This document shows positions 1 to 7,545 of a DNA stretch of 13,505 nucleotides, in pieces. Positions within the stretch are counted from its first letter, which is position 1; every line of letters starts with the position of its first letter. Where the stretch lies: assembly GCA_910584125.1 (NCBI GenBank), contig CAJTXU010000046.1:1-13505 (forward strand), written 5' to 3'. The position numbers and the translations under genes were made by a program. Under the pieces are notes generated by a model that had not been told where the DNA came from, did no database searches, and saw nothing but the letters and a program-made list of their open reading frames with translations. Origin of the DNA: an uncultured Muribaculaceae bacterium. Lineage in GTDB: Bacteria > Bacteroidota > Bacteroidia > Bacteroidales > Muribaculaceae.

Positions 1-23
1 GGACGCCGCCTCCGGCGGCGTCC
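1..23. repeat. Perfect GC-rich hairpin at window edge
   Basis: Positions 1-10 (GGACGCCGCC) are the exact reverse complement of 14-23, leaving a 3-nt loop (TCC). The motif TCCGGCGGC also occurs twice in direct orientation, at 11-19 and 21-29. There is no T-tract on either side, so it is not a textbook intrinsic terminator. It may end a gene lying to the left of the window or be a GC-rich intergenic palindrome. The structure is certain; its role is unknown. Confidence 0.6.
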
Positions 24-103
24 GGCGGCCATAAAACAGGTCTACATCCGGTCTACAGGGGGTATAACCGTATGCCTATGGCTGCAATGTCAGACTTTTT
101 CAG

Positions 104-111
104 TAATTTTG
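104..111 (+). promoter_or_regulatory. Candidate Bacteroidetes -7 box of the regulator gene
   Basis: TAATTTTG at 104-111 matches the Bacteroidetes -7 consensus TAnnTTTG exactly and lies 21 nt before the ATG at 133. No good TTTG -33 element is found at the usual 19-21 nt spacing, so the assignment is tentative. If right, transcription starts near 118, which excludes the TTG at 109 as a translation start. Confidence 0.4.
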
Positions 112-132
112 CAACAGCATATTCAGAACAGA

Positions 133-1806
133 ATGAAACACCAACATATTCTGACGGCGATCGCCGCCTTTGCCCTTTTCTCGTGCGCCAGAAGCCCGCG
201 GAACCTCGATCCCTTCGGTTGGAAGCCGGTCGACCATGAGTTCGACTCGCTGACTCTCCGGGCTGAGCGTCTTCTGTCGTATGACGCGGGTCGCGACTCG
301 GCCGCCATGCCGGTCGAGGCCATGCGCCGCGTTGCCAGGAAGCATCCCGAAAGCCGGGTGATGGATGCCCGCGCCACATTTTTTGAGGGTCAGCTTGTCT
401 ATAAATACGACAATCCGGAGCGAGGGGACTCCCTGCACCGCGCCTCCCTCGCCATGACCGACTCAGCCCGCTATCCTTACGACGCGCTCCGCATAGGCTA
501 CACCATCGAGGACGTCTATCACGAGCCGACGCTCGAATACTACGAGCATCTCCGCGGTCTGCTCGACGGGTTCGTCGGCAGCGGCGACAAGTTCTGGTCG
601 GCCGGTGTGGCGATGGAGACGGGGATGTTCCTCACCGACCTCGGCGACACCCGCCACGGAGAGGCGTATCTCGACATGGCCGACTCGCTGTTCAGAGCCG
701 GCGGTTTTACTCAGGAGCTCTCGACCAACCGAATCAACCGGGCCAATCTGCTGAGCGCGCGCAAGGACACCGCGCAGGCCGTGGCCCTGATGCGCACGAT
801 CCTGGCCGATACGGTCGCGCCGATCTCCGGATTCACGCGTCACATCGTGCTGGGCAACCTCTACTCGATGGCGGGCGACACCGCGGCTTTGCGCGAGGCC
901 TATGGCGACGTGAGGCATTTCTCCAACTCGGCGGATTTCGAATGCCTCTACGCCTCGTGTCTTGCCGTGGAGCAGCTGAAGGCCGGGCGTCTCGACTCAG
1001 CGCGGCACTACCGTGCCGAGGCGCTCCGCAATCTCGTCGACGACATGCCGGCAGAGACCGCGCTCGCCTATTATGAAGCCTCGCAACGGATGTTCGAGGC
1101 CGAAGGAAGGATCGACAGTGCGTACCGCTATCTGGGGCTCGCCGACGATCTGCGTCGCCGCATCCAGGCCGAGGACGACCGCGCCGAGATCAACAACGTC
1201 ACGCTCTACTCGCACATCGAGGAGATGCGCCGCGCGTCGGAGGCCGCCCGGCGCGACGTGGTGGTTGCCTCGCTCTGCGTCATATTCGCTATTCTCGCCC
1301 TCGCCGGTGTCGTGGCGCTGCTGGTCTACCGCAGGGTACAGCGGCAGAAACTCGCCGGCGTGGAGGCCGCGCTGGCCCGCGAGAGGTCCGACCGCAAGGC
1401 CCTCGCCATGGAGACCGTCCTCGCCGAGAAAGAGAACATGATGCGCGACATGGAGCGCGAGATGCAGCAGATGGAGACAAGCGGCGAGATCACAGCCGCC
1501 GCCGCCCGCAAGCTCGGATCCTCGATGAGGCTGCACGTCAGCCAGCGTGAGCAACGTGACTCGTTCCTGGAGACATTCGAGACGCTCTCGCCCGATTTCT
1601 CGCTGCGCCTCAAGGAGGCTTATCCGGCGCTCACCGAGTCAGACATCCGCCTCGCGTCATATATCGCGATCGGGATGGAGAGCAAGCACATCGCCCGCGT
1701 CATGTCGATACGGCCCGAGTCCGTCAAGCAAGCGCGCTGGCGTCTGCGCGGCAAGATGGGGCTCGGGCCGGATGACTCGCTCGACGACGTCATTCGCCGT
1801 ATCTGA
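133..1806 (+). CDS. Membrane-tethered TPR lipoprotein with C-terminal HTH (putative transcriptional regulator)
   Basis: A 557-residue protein. Residues 1-18 look like a lipoprotein signal with lipobox LFSC, the cysteine being residue 18. Residues about 25-365 are alpha-helical and TPR-like (paired helices with D-S-A-x-x-Y patterns). One clear membrane segment at 376-399 (VVASLCVIFAILALAGVVAL) is followed by basic residues and a coiled coil at about 405-455. The C-terminal part, about 500-545, resembles a LuxR/GerE-type helix-turn-helix (LTESDIRLASYIAIGM, then SIRPESVKQARWRLR). This plan, periplasmic helical repeats, one membrane pass and a cytoplasmic DNA-binding end, is known from Bacteroidetes membrane regulators of unknown ligand. 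I infer that it links a periplasmic or envelope signal to transcription. The ATG at 133 was chosen because the lipoprotein signal follows it directly; the upstream TTG at 109 overlaps the likely -7 box. Its 3' end overlaps sodB by 17 nt. The target genes are unknown. Confidence 0.85.
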   Translation: MKHQHILTAIAAFALFSCARSPRNLDPFGWKPVDHEFDSLTLRAERLLSYDAGRDSAAMPVEAMRRVARKHPESRVMDARATFFEGQLVYKYDNPERGDSLHRASLAMTDSARYPYDALRIGYTIEDVYHEPTLEYYEHLRGLLDGFVGSGDKFWSAGVAMETGMFLTDLGDTRHGEAYLDMADSLFRAGGFTQELSTNRINRANLLSARKDTAQAVALMRTILADTVAPISGFTRHIVLGNLYSMAGDTAALREAYGDVRHFSNSADFECLYASCLAVEQLKAGRLDSARHYRAEALRNLVDDMPAETALAYYEASQRMFEAEGRIDSAYRYLGLADDLRRRIQAEDDRAEINNVTLYSHIEEMRRASEAARRDVVVASLCVIFAILALAGVVALLVYRRVQRQKLAGVEAALARERSDRKALAMETVLAEKENMMRDMEREMQQMETSGEITAAAARKLGSSMRLHVSQREQRDSFLETFETLSPDFSLRLKEAYPALTESDIRLASYIAIGMESKHIARVMSIRPESVKQARWRLRGKMGLGPDDSLDDVIRRI

Positions 1807-2371
1807 TGCTGATTATGTCCCAGTCGACTATGTCCCAGAGTTTCGAGAGATGCTCTGCGCGGCGGTTCTGGTAGTCGAGATAATAGGCGTGCTCCCACAC
1901 GTCGAACACAAGGATAGGGCGCAGGCCGCTGCTCATCGGGTTTTCGGCGTTGCGGCCCTGTGTGATGTAGAGCTTGCCTTCGGCATCGGCCGACAGCCAC
2001 ACCCAGCCCGAGCCGAAAAGGCTCGCGCCCGCCTGCTCGAATTTCTGCTTGAAGTCCTCGATACTGCCGAACTGATCGATGATCTGCCCGGCCAGTTTGC
2101 CGCTCGGTTCGCCGGCACCGCCAACGGCGAACTGGAAGAAATAGAAGATATGGTTCCAGGCCTGAGAGGCGTTGTTGTAGAGCGGTCCGTCGCTCTTGCG
2201 GATTATCTCCTCCAGAGGCATGTCGTCGAACTCCGAGCCCTCGATGAGGCGGTTGAGATTGTCGATATATGCCTGTTCATGCTTGCCATAGTGGTAGTCG
2301 ACCGTAGTGGCCGATATCACGGGTTCAAGGTCGGAATTGGCGTATGGTAGCCTCGGTCGTGTGAATTTCAT
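1790..2371 (-). CDS. sodB: Superoxide dismutase, Fe-type (possibly cambialistic)
   Basis: A 193-residue cytoplasmic enzyme that converts superoxide to oxygen and hydrogen peroxide. It has full family length. The four metal ligands are visible: H27 (DYHYGKHEQAY), H74 (NNASQAWNHIFYF), and D157 and H161 (DVWEHAYYLDY). Q70 sits in the N-terminal half, where iron enzymes carry the glutamine that hydrogen-bonds the metal-bound solvent; manganese enzymes have glycine there and a glutamine later. Metal choice still cannot be settled by sequence, since Bacteroidales enzymes can use both metals. E32 stands where many homologues read histidine (HYGKHHQ). The gene lies 123 nt beyond thiH on the same strand but behind a strong hairpin, so it probably has its own promoter, although I found no convincing match for one. 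Its stop lies inside the end of the opposing regulator gene. Confidence 0.97.
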   Translation of the reverse strand: MKFTRPRLPYANSDLEPVISATTVDYHYGKHEQAYIDNLNRLIEGSEFDDMPLEEIIRKSDGPLYNNASQAWNHIFYFFQFAVGGAGEPSGKLAGQIIDQFGSIEDFKQKFEQAGASLFGSGWVWLSADAEGKLYITQGRNAENPMSSGLRPILVFDVWEHAYYLDYQNRRAEHLSKLWDIVDWDIISIRYGE

Positions 2372-2395
2372 GATTAAATCGTTTTATTGTTACAC

Positions 2396-2433
2396 ATAAA
2401 GGCAGATTTCCCCCTCGGGGAATCTGCCTTTAT
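2396..2433 (-). terminator. Hairpin terminator after the thi operon
   Basis: ATAAAGGCAGATTTCCCC (2396-2413) pairs with GGGGAATCTGCCTTTAT (2417-2433) around a CTC loop, with one bulged base. The stem is 17 bp with AT ends (AAAGG...CCTTT), a form that can work in both directions. It lies 62 nt past the thiH stop and 25 nt before the sodB start. The U-run is short, so partial read-through into sodB is possible. Confidence 0.7.
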
Positions 2434-2456
2434 AACGGCTCCGGTCACCCAAAAGT

Positions 2457-2492
2457 TTAAAGCCCAAAGGACCTGAAAGACCTTAAGGACTT
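2457..2492. repeat. Degenerate 9-nt tandem repeat after thiH stop
   Basis: Read on the + strand, four 9-nt units follow each other: TTAAAGCCC, AAAGGACCT, GAAAGACCT, TAAGGACTT, with consensus roughly NAAGGACCT. The array ends two bases from the thiH stop codon. Its function is unknown. Confidence 0.55.
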
Positions 2493-2494
2493 TC

Positions 2495-3691
2495 TCAGTC
2501 GAACACGGCGTCCCAGTCTTTCCAGACGGGCTCGTAGCCGTGGGCGCGGATAGCCGCCTCCACCTCGCGGGGTGTGCGCGAGTCCGATACCTCGAACTGC
2601 TCGAGCGAGTCGGGTTCGGTGACGTAGCCACCCGGGTCGGTGCGGCTTCCGGCGCTCATCGACGTCACCCCCAGCGTCATCATGTTGTCGCGGTAGGCGG
2701 GCGTCTCGCGCGTCGAGTAGGAGATGTCGACGTCGTGGTCGAAGAGGCGGAAGGCGAACGTCAGCCGGGCGAGCTGCCGGTCGTCGATCACGGTCTTGGG
2801 CTGGTAGCCGCTTTCCGACGGACGCATGCGCGGGAAGTTGACGGAATAACGCGACCGCCAGTACTTCTTCTGGAGGTATCGCAGGTGGCGTGCCATCATC
2901 ACGACGTCGGCGCGCCAGTCTTCGAGGCCGAGCAGCACGCCGAGCCCGATCTTGTGCATCCCGGCCTCGCCCATGCGGTCGTAGCCGTTCAGGCGCCAGT
3001 CGAAGTGCGATTTCATGCCCCTCGGGTGGTATGTACGGTATGCCTCCCGGTGGTATGTCTCCTGGAAGCATACCACTCCGTTGAGTCCGCTGTGGCTCAG
3101 ACGCTCGTATTCGCGCGCCCGCAGAGGCTGCACCTCGAGCGTCAGGTTATGGAAATAGGGGCGGCACGTATGCAGCACCCTCTCCATGTAATCCACACCG
3201 CAGAGGGCCGGGAACTCGCCCGAGACTATCAGCAGATTCTGGAACGGCCCGAGGAGCTTGATGGCCTCGCACTCGGCCTTGACCTGCTCCATGGTCAGCG
3301 TGGTGCGCTCGAACGGGTTGTCGTGGTTGAACCCGCAGTAGACGCACTTGTTGGTGCAGGCGTTCGACACATACATCGGGATGTAGAGCGAGATCGTCTT
3401 GCCGAAGCGTTCAAGTGTGAACTTGCGGCTCAGCGCGGCCATGCGCTCCAGATACGGGTCGGCCGCCTCCGAGATGAGCACGGCGAACTCCTCGGGCTCG
3501 AGCGGCCTGCGGTTGCGCTCGGCCTTGGCGAGCACGCGCTCGACGTCGGCCGCCGTCGCCGAGGCGACCAGGGCGAGCGTCTCGTCCCAGTCGTATCGGT
3601 CGATGAGGTCGGCGAATCCGTGTCCGAACACCGAATCGCGGTCGGGGTCGGACTTCATTATCTTCTTTTTGATTTCTGTCGTTTCTTCCAT
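2495..3691 (-). CDS. thiH: 2-iminoacetate synthase ThiH (radical SAM)
   Basis: A 398-residue radical SAM enzyme that cleaves tyrosine to 2-iminoacetate (dehydroglycine) and p-cresol, giving ThiG the glycine-derived part of the thiazole. The cluster motif C112-x3-C116-x2-C119 (CTNKCVYCGF) is intact. The rest fits ThiH: FGKTISLYIPMYVSNAC before it, and the C-terminal SMSAGSRTDPGGY and QFEVSDSRT regions. The start is uncertain: the ATG at 3691 gives 398 residues, while a second ATG at 3658 gives 387, closer to E. coli ThiH (about 377). It is the last gene of the operon, 40 nt after thiC. In Bacteroides operons thiF commonly follows thiH; here the next gene is sodB. Confidence 0.97.
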   Translation of the reverse strand: MEETTEIKKKIMKSDPDRDSVFGHGFADLIDRYDWDETLALVASATAADVERVLAKAERNRRPLEPEEFAVLISEAADPYLERMAALSRKFTLERFGKTISLYIPMYVSNACTNKCVYCGFNHDNPFERTTLTMEQVKAECEAIKLLGPFQNLLIVSGEFPALCGVDYMERVLHTCRPYFHNLTLEVQPLRAREYERLSHSGLNGVVCFQETYHREAYRTYHPRGMKSHFDWRLNGYDRMGEAGMHKIGLGVLLGLEDWRADVVMMARHLRYLQKKYWRSRYSVNFPRMRPSESGYQPKTVIDDRQLARLTFAFRLFDHDVDISYSTRETPAYRDNMMTLGVTSMSAGSRTDPGGYVTEPDSLEQFEVSDSRTPREVEAAIRAHGYEPVWKDWDAVFD

Positions 3692-3731
3692 ATCAAAGAC
3701 CCCACAGTCTCTCGGAAATTTCAGAAAAGTG

Positions 3732-5444
3732 CTATTTGTCGCACTTGTCGGCGACGTTCTGCGAGATGCGCATCGCGCAGAAGTTTGGCCCGCACATCGT
3801 GCAGAATTTGTCGTCGGCGTCGGGAGCGTCGCGGCGCGAGTCGAGATAGTATTTCTTGGCCCGCTCGGGATCGAGCGAGAGGTTGAACTGGTCTTTCCAG
3901 CGGAACTCGTAGCGGGCCTTGCTCAAGGCGTCGTCGCGCACGGTCGCGCCGGGGAAGCCCTTGGCGATGTCGGCGGCATGGGCGGCGATCTTGTAGGCGA
4001 TCACGCCCTCGCGCACGTCGTTGAGGTCGGGCAGCGACAGGTGCTCCTTGGGAGTCACATAGCATATCATGGCCGTGCCGAGCGCCGAGATGATGGCGGC
4101 GCCGATGGCCGAGGTGATGTGGTCGTAGGCCGGAGCGATGTCGGTGGTGAGGGGGCCGAGCGTGTAGAAGGGCGCCTCGTGGCAGTCGATCTTCTCCTTC
4201 TCCATGTTGGTCGGGATCTTCTGCATCGGCACGTGTCCGGGGCCTTCGATGAGCACCTGCACGTCGTGCTGCCATGCTTTCTCGGCGAGACGGCCCAGCA
4301 CCTCGAGCTCGAGGAACTGCGCGCGGTCGTTGGCGTCATGGGTCGAGCCGGGGCGCATCCCGTCGCCCAGCGATATGGCCACGTCATACTTGTTGAGGAT
4401 CTCACAGATCTCGTCGAAGTGCTCGTAAAGGAAGCTCTCGCTGTCGTGCAGCACGCACCACTGCATCATGATCGAGCCACCGCGCGACACGCAGCCCGTG
4501 AGGCGCTCGTTGACGAGCGGGGCGTGCTCGCGGAGCACTCCGGCATGGATGGTGAAATAGTCCACGCCCTGCTCGCACTGCTCGATCAGCGTGTCGCGAT
4601 AGATCTCCCAGGTGAGCTTCGAGACGTCGCCGCCCACCTTCTCAAGGGCCTGGTAGATGGGCACGGTGCCCATCGGCACGGGGCAGTTGCGGATGATCCA
4701 TTCGCGGGTCTCGTGGATGTTGTCGCCCGTCGAGAGGTCCATCAGCGTGTCGCCGCCCCAGTAGCAGCTCCAAACGGCCTTGGCGATCTCTTCCTCGATG
4801 CCCGACGAGAGGGCCGAGTTGCCGATGTTGGTGTTGAGCTTGCAGGCGAAGCGCGAGCCGATGATCATGGGCTCGGCCTCGGGGTGGTTGATGTTGGCGG
4901 CTATCACGGCGCGACCGGCGGCCACCTCCTCGCGCACGAACTCGGGCGTGATGTATGAGTCGATGCCGCGCTCCTTGTTGTCGAGGTTCTCGCGGATGGC
5001 CACGTATTCCATTTCGGGCGTTATGATGCCCTTTCGCGCATAATGCATCTGGGTGACACGGCGGCCGTCGCGTGCGCGGCGCGGCTTGTGGGCCACGGGG
5101 AAGCGGATGGCGTCGAGGCTGCGGTCGTCGCGGCGCATGCGGCCGTATTCGCTCGTGATGTCGTCGAGCACTTCGGTGTCGCCGCGGCCCACGACCCAGG
5201 CCTCGCGGTGGCGCGGCAGGCCCTTGTTGATGTCTATCTCGACGGCCGGGTCGGTGTAGGGGCCCGAGGTGTCGTAGACGGTGATGTCCTCGTTGGGGTA
5301 TTCCACGCGACGTCCGTCCTCTATCCTGACGGTGGGGTACTGATGGATGCGGCGCATGGCCACTCTCACTCCAGGCATCGTGCCTTCCACATACACTTTC
5401 TCTGAATTGGGATAGGCGGAGACGTCGATGTTCTCTATCTTCAT
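3732..5444 (-). CDS. thiC: Phosphomethylpyrimidine synthase ThiC
   Basis: A 570-residue non-canonical radical SAM enzyme that rearranges aminoimidazole ribotide into HMP phosphate, the pyrimidine half of thiamine. The C-terminal cluster motif C-x2-C-x4-C is present as C548, C551 and C556 (KFCTMCGPNFCAMRI). Other family blocks are visible in order: YYFTIHAGV-like (VDYFTIHAGV), SLGDGMRPGS, LIEGPGHVPM, LGPLTTDIAPAYDHI and CYVTPKEHLSLP. Length matches the shorter Bacteroidetes form (E. coli, 631). It sits between thiG (45-nt gap) and thiH (40-nt gap) on the same strand, so it is co-transcribed. No defect is seen. On the opposite strand, high GC leaves long open frames that I regard as chance. Confidence 0.98.
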   Translation of the reverse strand: MKIENIDVSAYPNSEKVYVEGTMPGVRVAMRRIHQYPTVRIEDGRRVEYPNEDITVYDTSGPYTDPAVEIDINKGLPRHREAWVVGRGDTEVLDDITSEYGRMRRDDRSLDAIRFPVAHKPRRARDGRRVTQMHYARKGIITPEMEYVAIRENLDNKERGIDSYITPEFVREEVAAGRAVIAANINHPEAEPMIIGSRFACKLNTNIGNSALSSGIEEEIAKAVWSCYWGGDTLMDLSTGDNIHETREWIIRNCPVPMGTVPIYQALEKVGGDVSKLTWEIYRDTLIEQCEQGVDYFTIHAGVLREHAPLVNERLTGCVSRGGSIMMQWCVLHDSESFLYEHFDEICEILNKYDVAISLGDGMRPGSTHDANDRAQFLELEVLGRLAEKAWQHDVQVLIEGPGHVPMQKIPTNMEKEKIDCHEAPFYTLGPLTTDIAPAYDHITSAIGAAIISALGTAMICYVTPKEHLSLPDLNDVREGVIAYKIAAHAADIAKGFPGATVRDDALSKARYEFRWKDQFNLSLDPERAKKYYLDSRRDAPDADDKFCTMCGPNFCAMRISQNVADKCDK

Positions 5445-5489
5445 ATCTATGCGGGTTGTTTCTGTGTTTGGTTGTATTCGGTTTAAGGA

Positions 5490-6266
5490 TCAGTCGTTGA
5501 GGAATGCGGTGAGCGCCGAGGTGGCCTGAGCAGATTGGGAGACGGCTCCGAGTCCGGCGAGGTAAGCGGCGCGACCGGCCCTGACGGCGTCGCGGAACGC
5601 GGCGGCCATCATCACCGGGTCTCCGGCCACGGCTATGGCCGTGTTGACCAGCACGGCGTCGGCTCCGAGCTCCATGGCTTCGGCGGCGTGCGACGGGGCG
5701 CCGAGGCCGGCGTCGACCACGACGGGCACCGAGGCCTGCTCGATGATGATCTCGATGAGGTCGCGCGTCAGCAGCCCCTTGTTGGTGCCGATCGGTGCCG
5801 CCAGAGGCATCACCGCCGCCGAGCCTGCTTCCTCAAGAAGCTTGCACAGCACCGGGTCGGCCTGCACGTAGGGCAGCACCTTGAAACCGTCGGCGGCCAG
5901 CTGCTCGGTGGCCTTCAGGGTCTCGATGGGGTCGGGCATGAGATATTTCGGGTCGGGATGGATCTCGAGCTTGATGAAGTCGGTGCCGAATATCTCGCGG
6001 CTCATCTGCGCGGCCAGCACGGCCTCGCGCGCGTCGCGCACGCCCGACGTGTTGGGCAGTAGCTGCACGTGCTCGCGGTTGATGTGGGTCAGCATCTCGT
6101 CGGTGGCTTCGTTCATCATGTTGACGCGTTTCATAGCCACGGTGATCATCTGCGAATCCGACGCCTTGATGGCGGCCAGCATCATGTCGGGCGACGGGAA
6201 TTTGCCCGTGCCCACGAAGAGGCGCGATGTGAACTCGCGGCCTCCGATTGTCAGTATGTCGTTCAT
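5490..6266 (-). CDS. thiG: Thiazole synthase ThiG
   Basis: A 258-residue TIM-barrel enzyme that builds the thiazole ring from DXP, iminoacetate (from ThiH) and the sulfur of ThiS thiocarboxylate. The Schiff-base lysine is K99 in DFIKLEIHPDPKYLMPDP. The phosphate-binding loop and C-terminal signature are visible at 185-212 (DAGLGAPSHAAEAMELGADA, then VNTAIA). The N-terminal FVGTGKFPS block is also typical. Length is normal for the family. It is the fourth gene of the operon, 33 nt after thiE. Confidence 0.98.
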   Translation of the reverse strand: MNDILTIGGREFTSRLFVGTGKFPSPDMMLAAIKASDSQMITVAMKRVNMMNEATDEMLTHINREHVQLLPNTSGVRDAREAVLAAQMSREIFGTDFIKLEIHPDPKYLMPDPIETLKATEQLAADGFKVLPYVQADPVLCKLLEEAGSAAVMPLAAPIGTNKGLLTRDLIEIIIEQASVPVVVDAGLGAPSHAAEAMELGADAVLVNTAIAVAGDPVMMAAAFRDAVRAGRAAYLAGLGAVSQSAQATSALTAFLND

Positions 6267-6299
6267 TTGTCGTTGTTGTTTAATCTGTTCGTCGGCCGT

Positions 6300-6929
6300 T
6301 CACTTGGGCATGAACGGCCTGAGGATGTCGAGGAATTCGGCGGTCTTTGCGGCGATGTCGGGCGCGAAGGCTATCGCGCCGCTCACGGCCACGCCGTTGA
6401 CGCCAGCCTCCATCAGCGGCACGACGTCGACAGGGCGTATGCCTCCGACGGCCACATGGCCGATGTTGATCTCCAGACGCTCCATGCCGATGCAGAGGTC
6501 GCGTATCCCCTCGAGGCCCAGGATGGGGGCGAGGTTCTTCTTGGTCTGCGTCGAGGCGTAGGGGCCCATTCCTATATAGTCGATGTCGAGGCTGCGCACG
6601 GCCTTGATGTCGTCGAGGGTGTTGGCAGTGACGCCTATCACGGCCGCCGGGCCGAGCAGCATCCGGGCCTTCGAGGGGAGCATGTCTTCCTTGCCCAGAT
6701 GCACGCCGCCCACGTCGAGTCTCTTGGCCAGCTCCACGCGGTCGTCGAGCAGCAGGAACGTCTCCGTCTCCAGACAGAGGGGCTTGACCTCGGCCACGAC
6801 TTTCTCGATCTCTTCGTCGGAAGCCTCCTTCATGCGAATCTGTACCCAGCGGCATCCGCCCGCTATGACTCCCTTGATCTGTTCGGCCGGCGAGGCCGGC
6901 GATTGTGTGTTGGTTATGAATTGCAGCAT
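6300..6929 (-). CDS. thiE: Thiamine phosphate synthase ThiE
   Basis: A 209-residue TIM-barrel enzyme that joins HMP pyrophosphate and thiazole phosphate to give thiamine phosphate. The known substrate-binding blocks are all present: QIRMK (30-34), LDDR (61-64), GVHLGKED (75-82), GVTANT (99-104), GMGPYASTQTK (120-130), VGGI (161-164) and GVAVSGAI (179-186). Because the motifs are complete, this is the better candidate for the real synthase of the two ThiE-like proteins here. It lies 22 nt after the tenI-like gene and 33 nt before thiG. Confidence 0.96.
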   Translation of the reverse strand: MLQFITNTQSPASPAEQIKGVIAGGCRWVQIRMKEASDEEIEKVVAEVKPLCLETETFLLLDDRVELAKRLDVGGVHLGKEDMLPSKARMLLGPAAVIGVTANTLDDIKAVRSLDIDYIGMGPYASTQTKKNLAPILGLEGIRDLCIGMERLEINIGHVAVGGIRPVDVVPLMEAGVNGVAVSGAIAFAPDIAAKTAEFLDILRPFMPK

Positions 6930-6951
6930 AATGTGTCTCGTTTAGAATCGT

Positions 6952-7542
6952 TCAGCGGCGCATCGCGGCGATCGCCCCGGCGAGTCGCGCCGAAGCCTTC
7001 CCGAAGTCTCCGCTCCATATATATCCTAACAACGCGGCGCCGAAAAATCCTTTTTGCCTCAGCAGCTCCAGGCTGTCGGGCGTGACGCCGCCGAGCGCGA
7101 CGACGCGCGTCCGGGCCAGCAGGGGGCCGAGCGCGTCGATGTCGAACGCCCTGCGATACCCGCGCTTGGATATGGAGTCGAACACAGGCGAGAGCGTCAC
7201 GTATTCGTATCCCGACGCGCCGCGGACCTCGGCCGGAGTGTGGCATGAGGCCGTCACCGACGCCGCCCCGGCCGGAGGCTCGGGGTTGCGGCTGTTGAGA
7301 TGCACGCCGGCCAGACCGTATCGCGCGGCAAGCGCGAAGTGGTCGTGCAGCCTGAGCCTGTGGCGCAGCGCGACAGGCACGGACTCGATGAGCCCCGCCG
7401 TGGCGGCCTCGTCAAGCCCGGGCTTGCGTATGTGCACGGTGTCGACCCCCGACTCGAGGAGCAGGACAATCTTCCGCGCCTCGTCGTCGACGTCGCCCTC
7501 GGCCGTGAAGACCGCCGTGAGGAATTCTTCAGCCTTCCGCAT
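6952..7542 (-). CDS. TenI/ThiE-like protein of the thiamine operon
   Basis: A 196-residue TIM-barrel paralogue of ThiE. Aligning it by motif shows changes at places that matter for the synthase: HIRKP (37-41) for QxRxK, LHDHF (65-69) for (N/L)DD/R, GVHLNSRN (79-86) without the QxD/KED acid, SCHTP (99-103) kept, and LSPVFDSISK (117-126) in place of GxGPxxxTxTK. The phosphate loop ALGGV (149-153) remains. Such second copies are usual in Bacteroides thi operons and are often annotated as ThiE. I infer a TenI-like role, thiazole tautomerase, or a degenerate synthase; the sequence does not decide. It starts 3 nt after the thiS stop, so it is surely in the operon. Confidence 0.85.
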   Translation of the reverse strand: MRKAEEFLTAVFTAEGDVDDEARKIVLLLESGVDTVHIRKPGLDEAATAGLIESVPVALRHRLRLHDHFALAARYGLAGVHLNSRNPEPPAGAASVTASCHTPAEVRGASGYEYVTLSPVFDSISKRGYRRAFDIDALGPLLARTRVVALGGVTPDSLELLRQKGFFGAALLGYIWSGDFGKASARLAGAIAAMRR

Positions 7543-7545
7543 GGA

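Noticed and set aside
109..132. TTG start giving the regulator eight more N-terminal residues
   Set aside because: It overlaps the probable -7 box TAATTTTG, and the ATG at 133 leads straight into a lipoprotein signal.
1547..2350. 267-codon open frame on the + strand
   Set aside because: It runs through the end of the regulator in another frame and antisense to sodB, both of which have clear family motifs.
3399..4958. 519-codon open frame on the + strand
   Set aside because: It lies antisense to thiH and thiC; high GC suppresses stop codons, and the translation shows no family motif.
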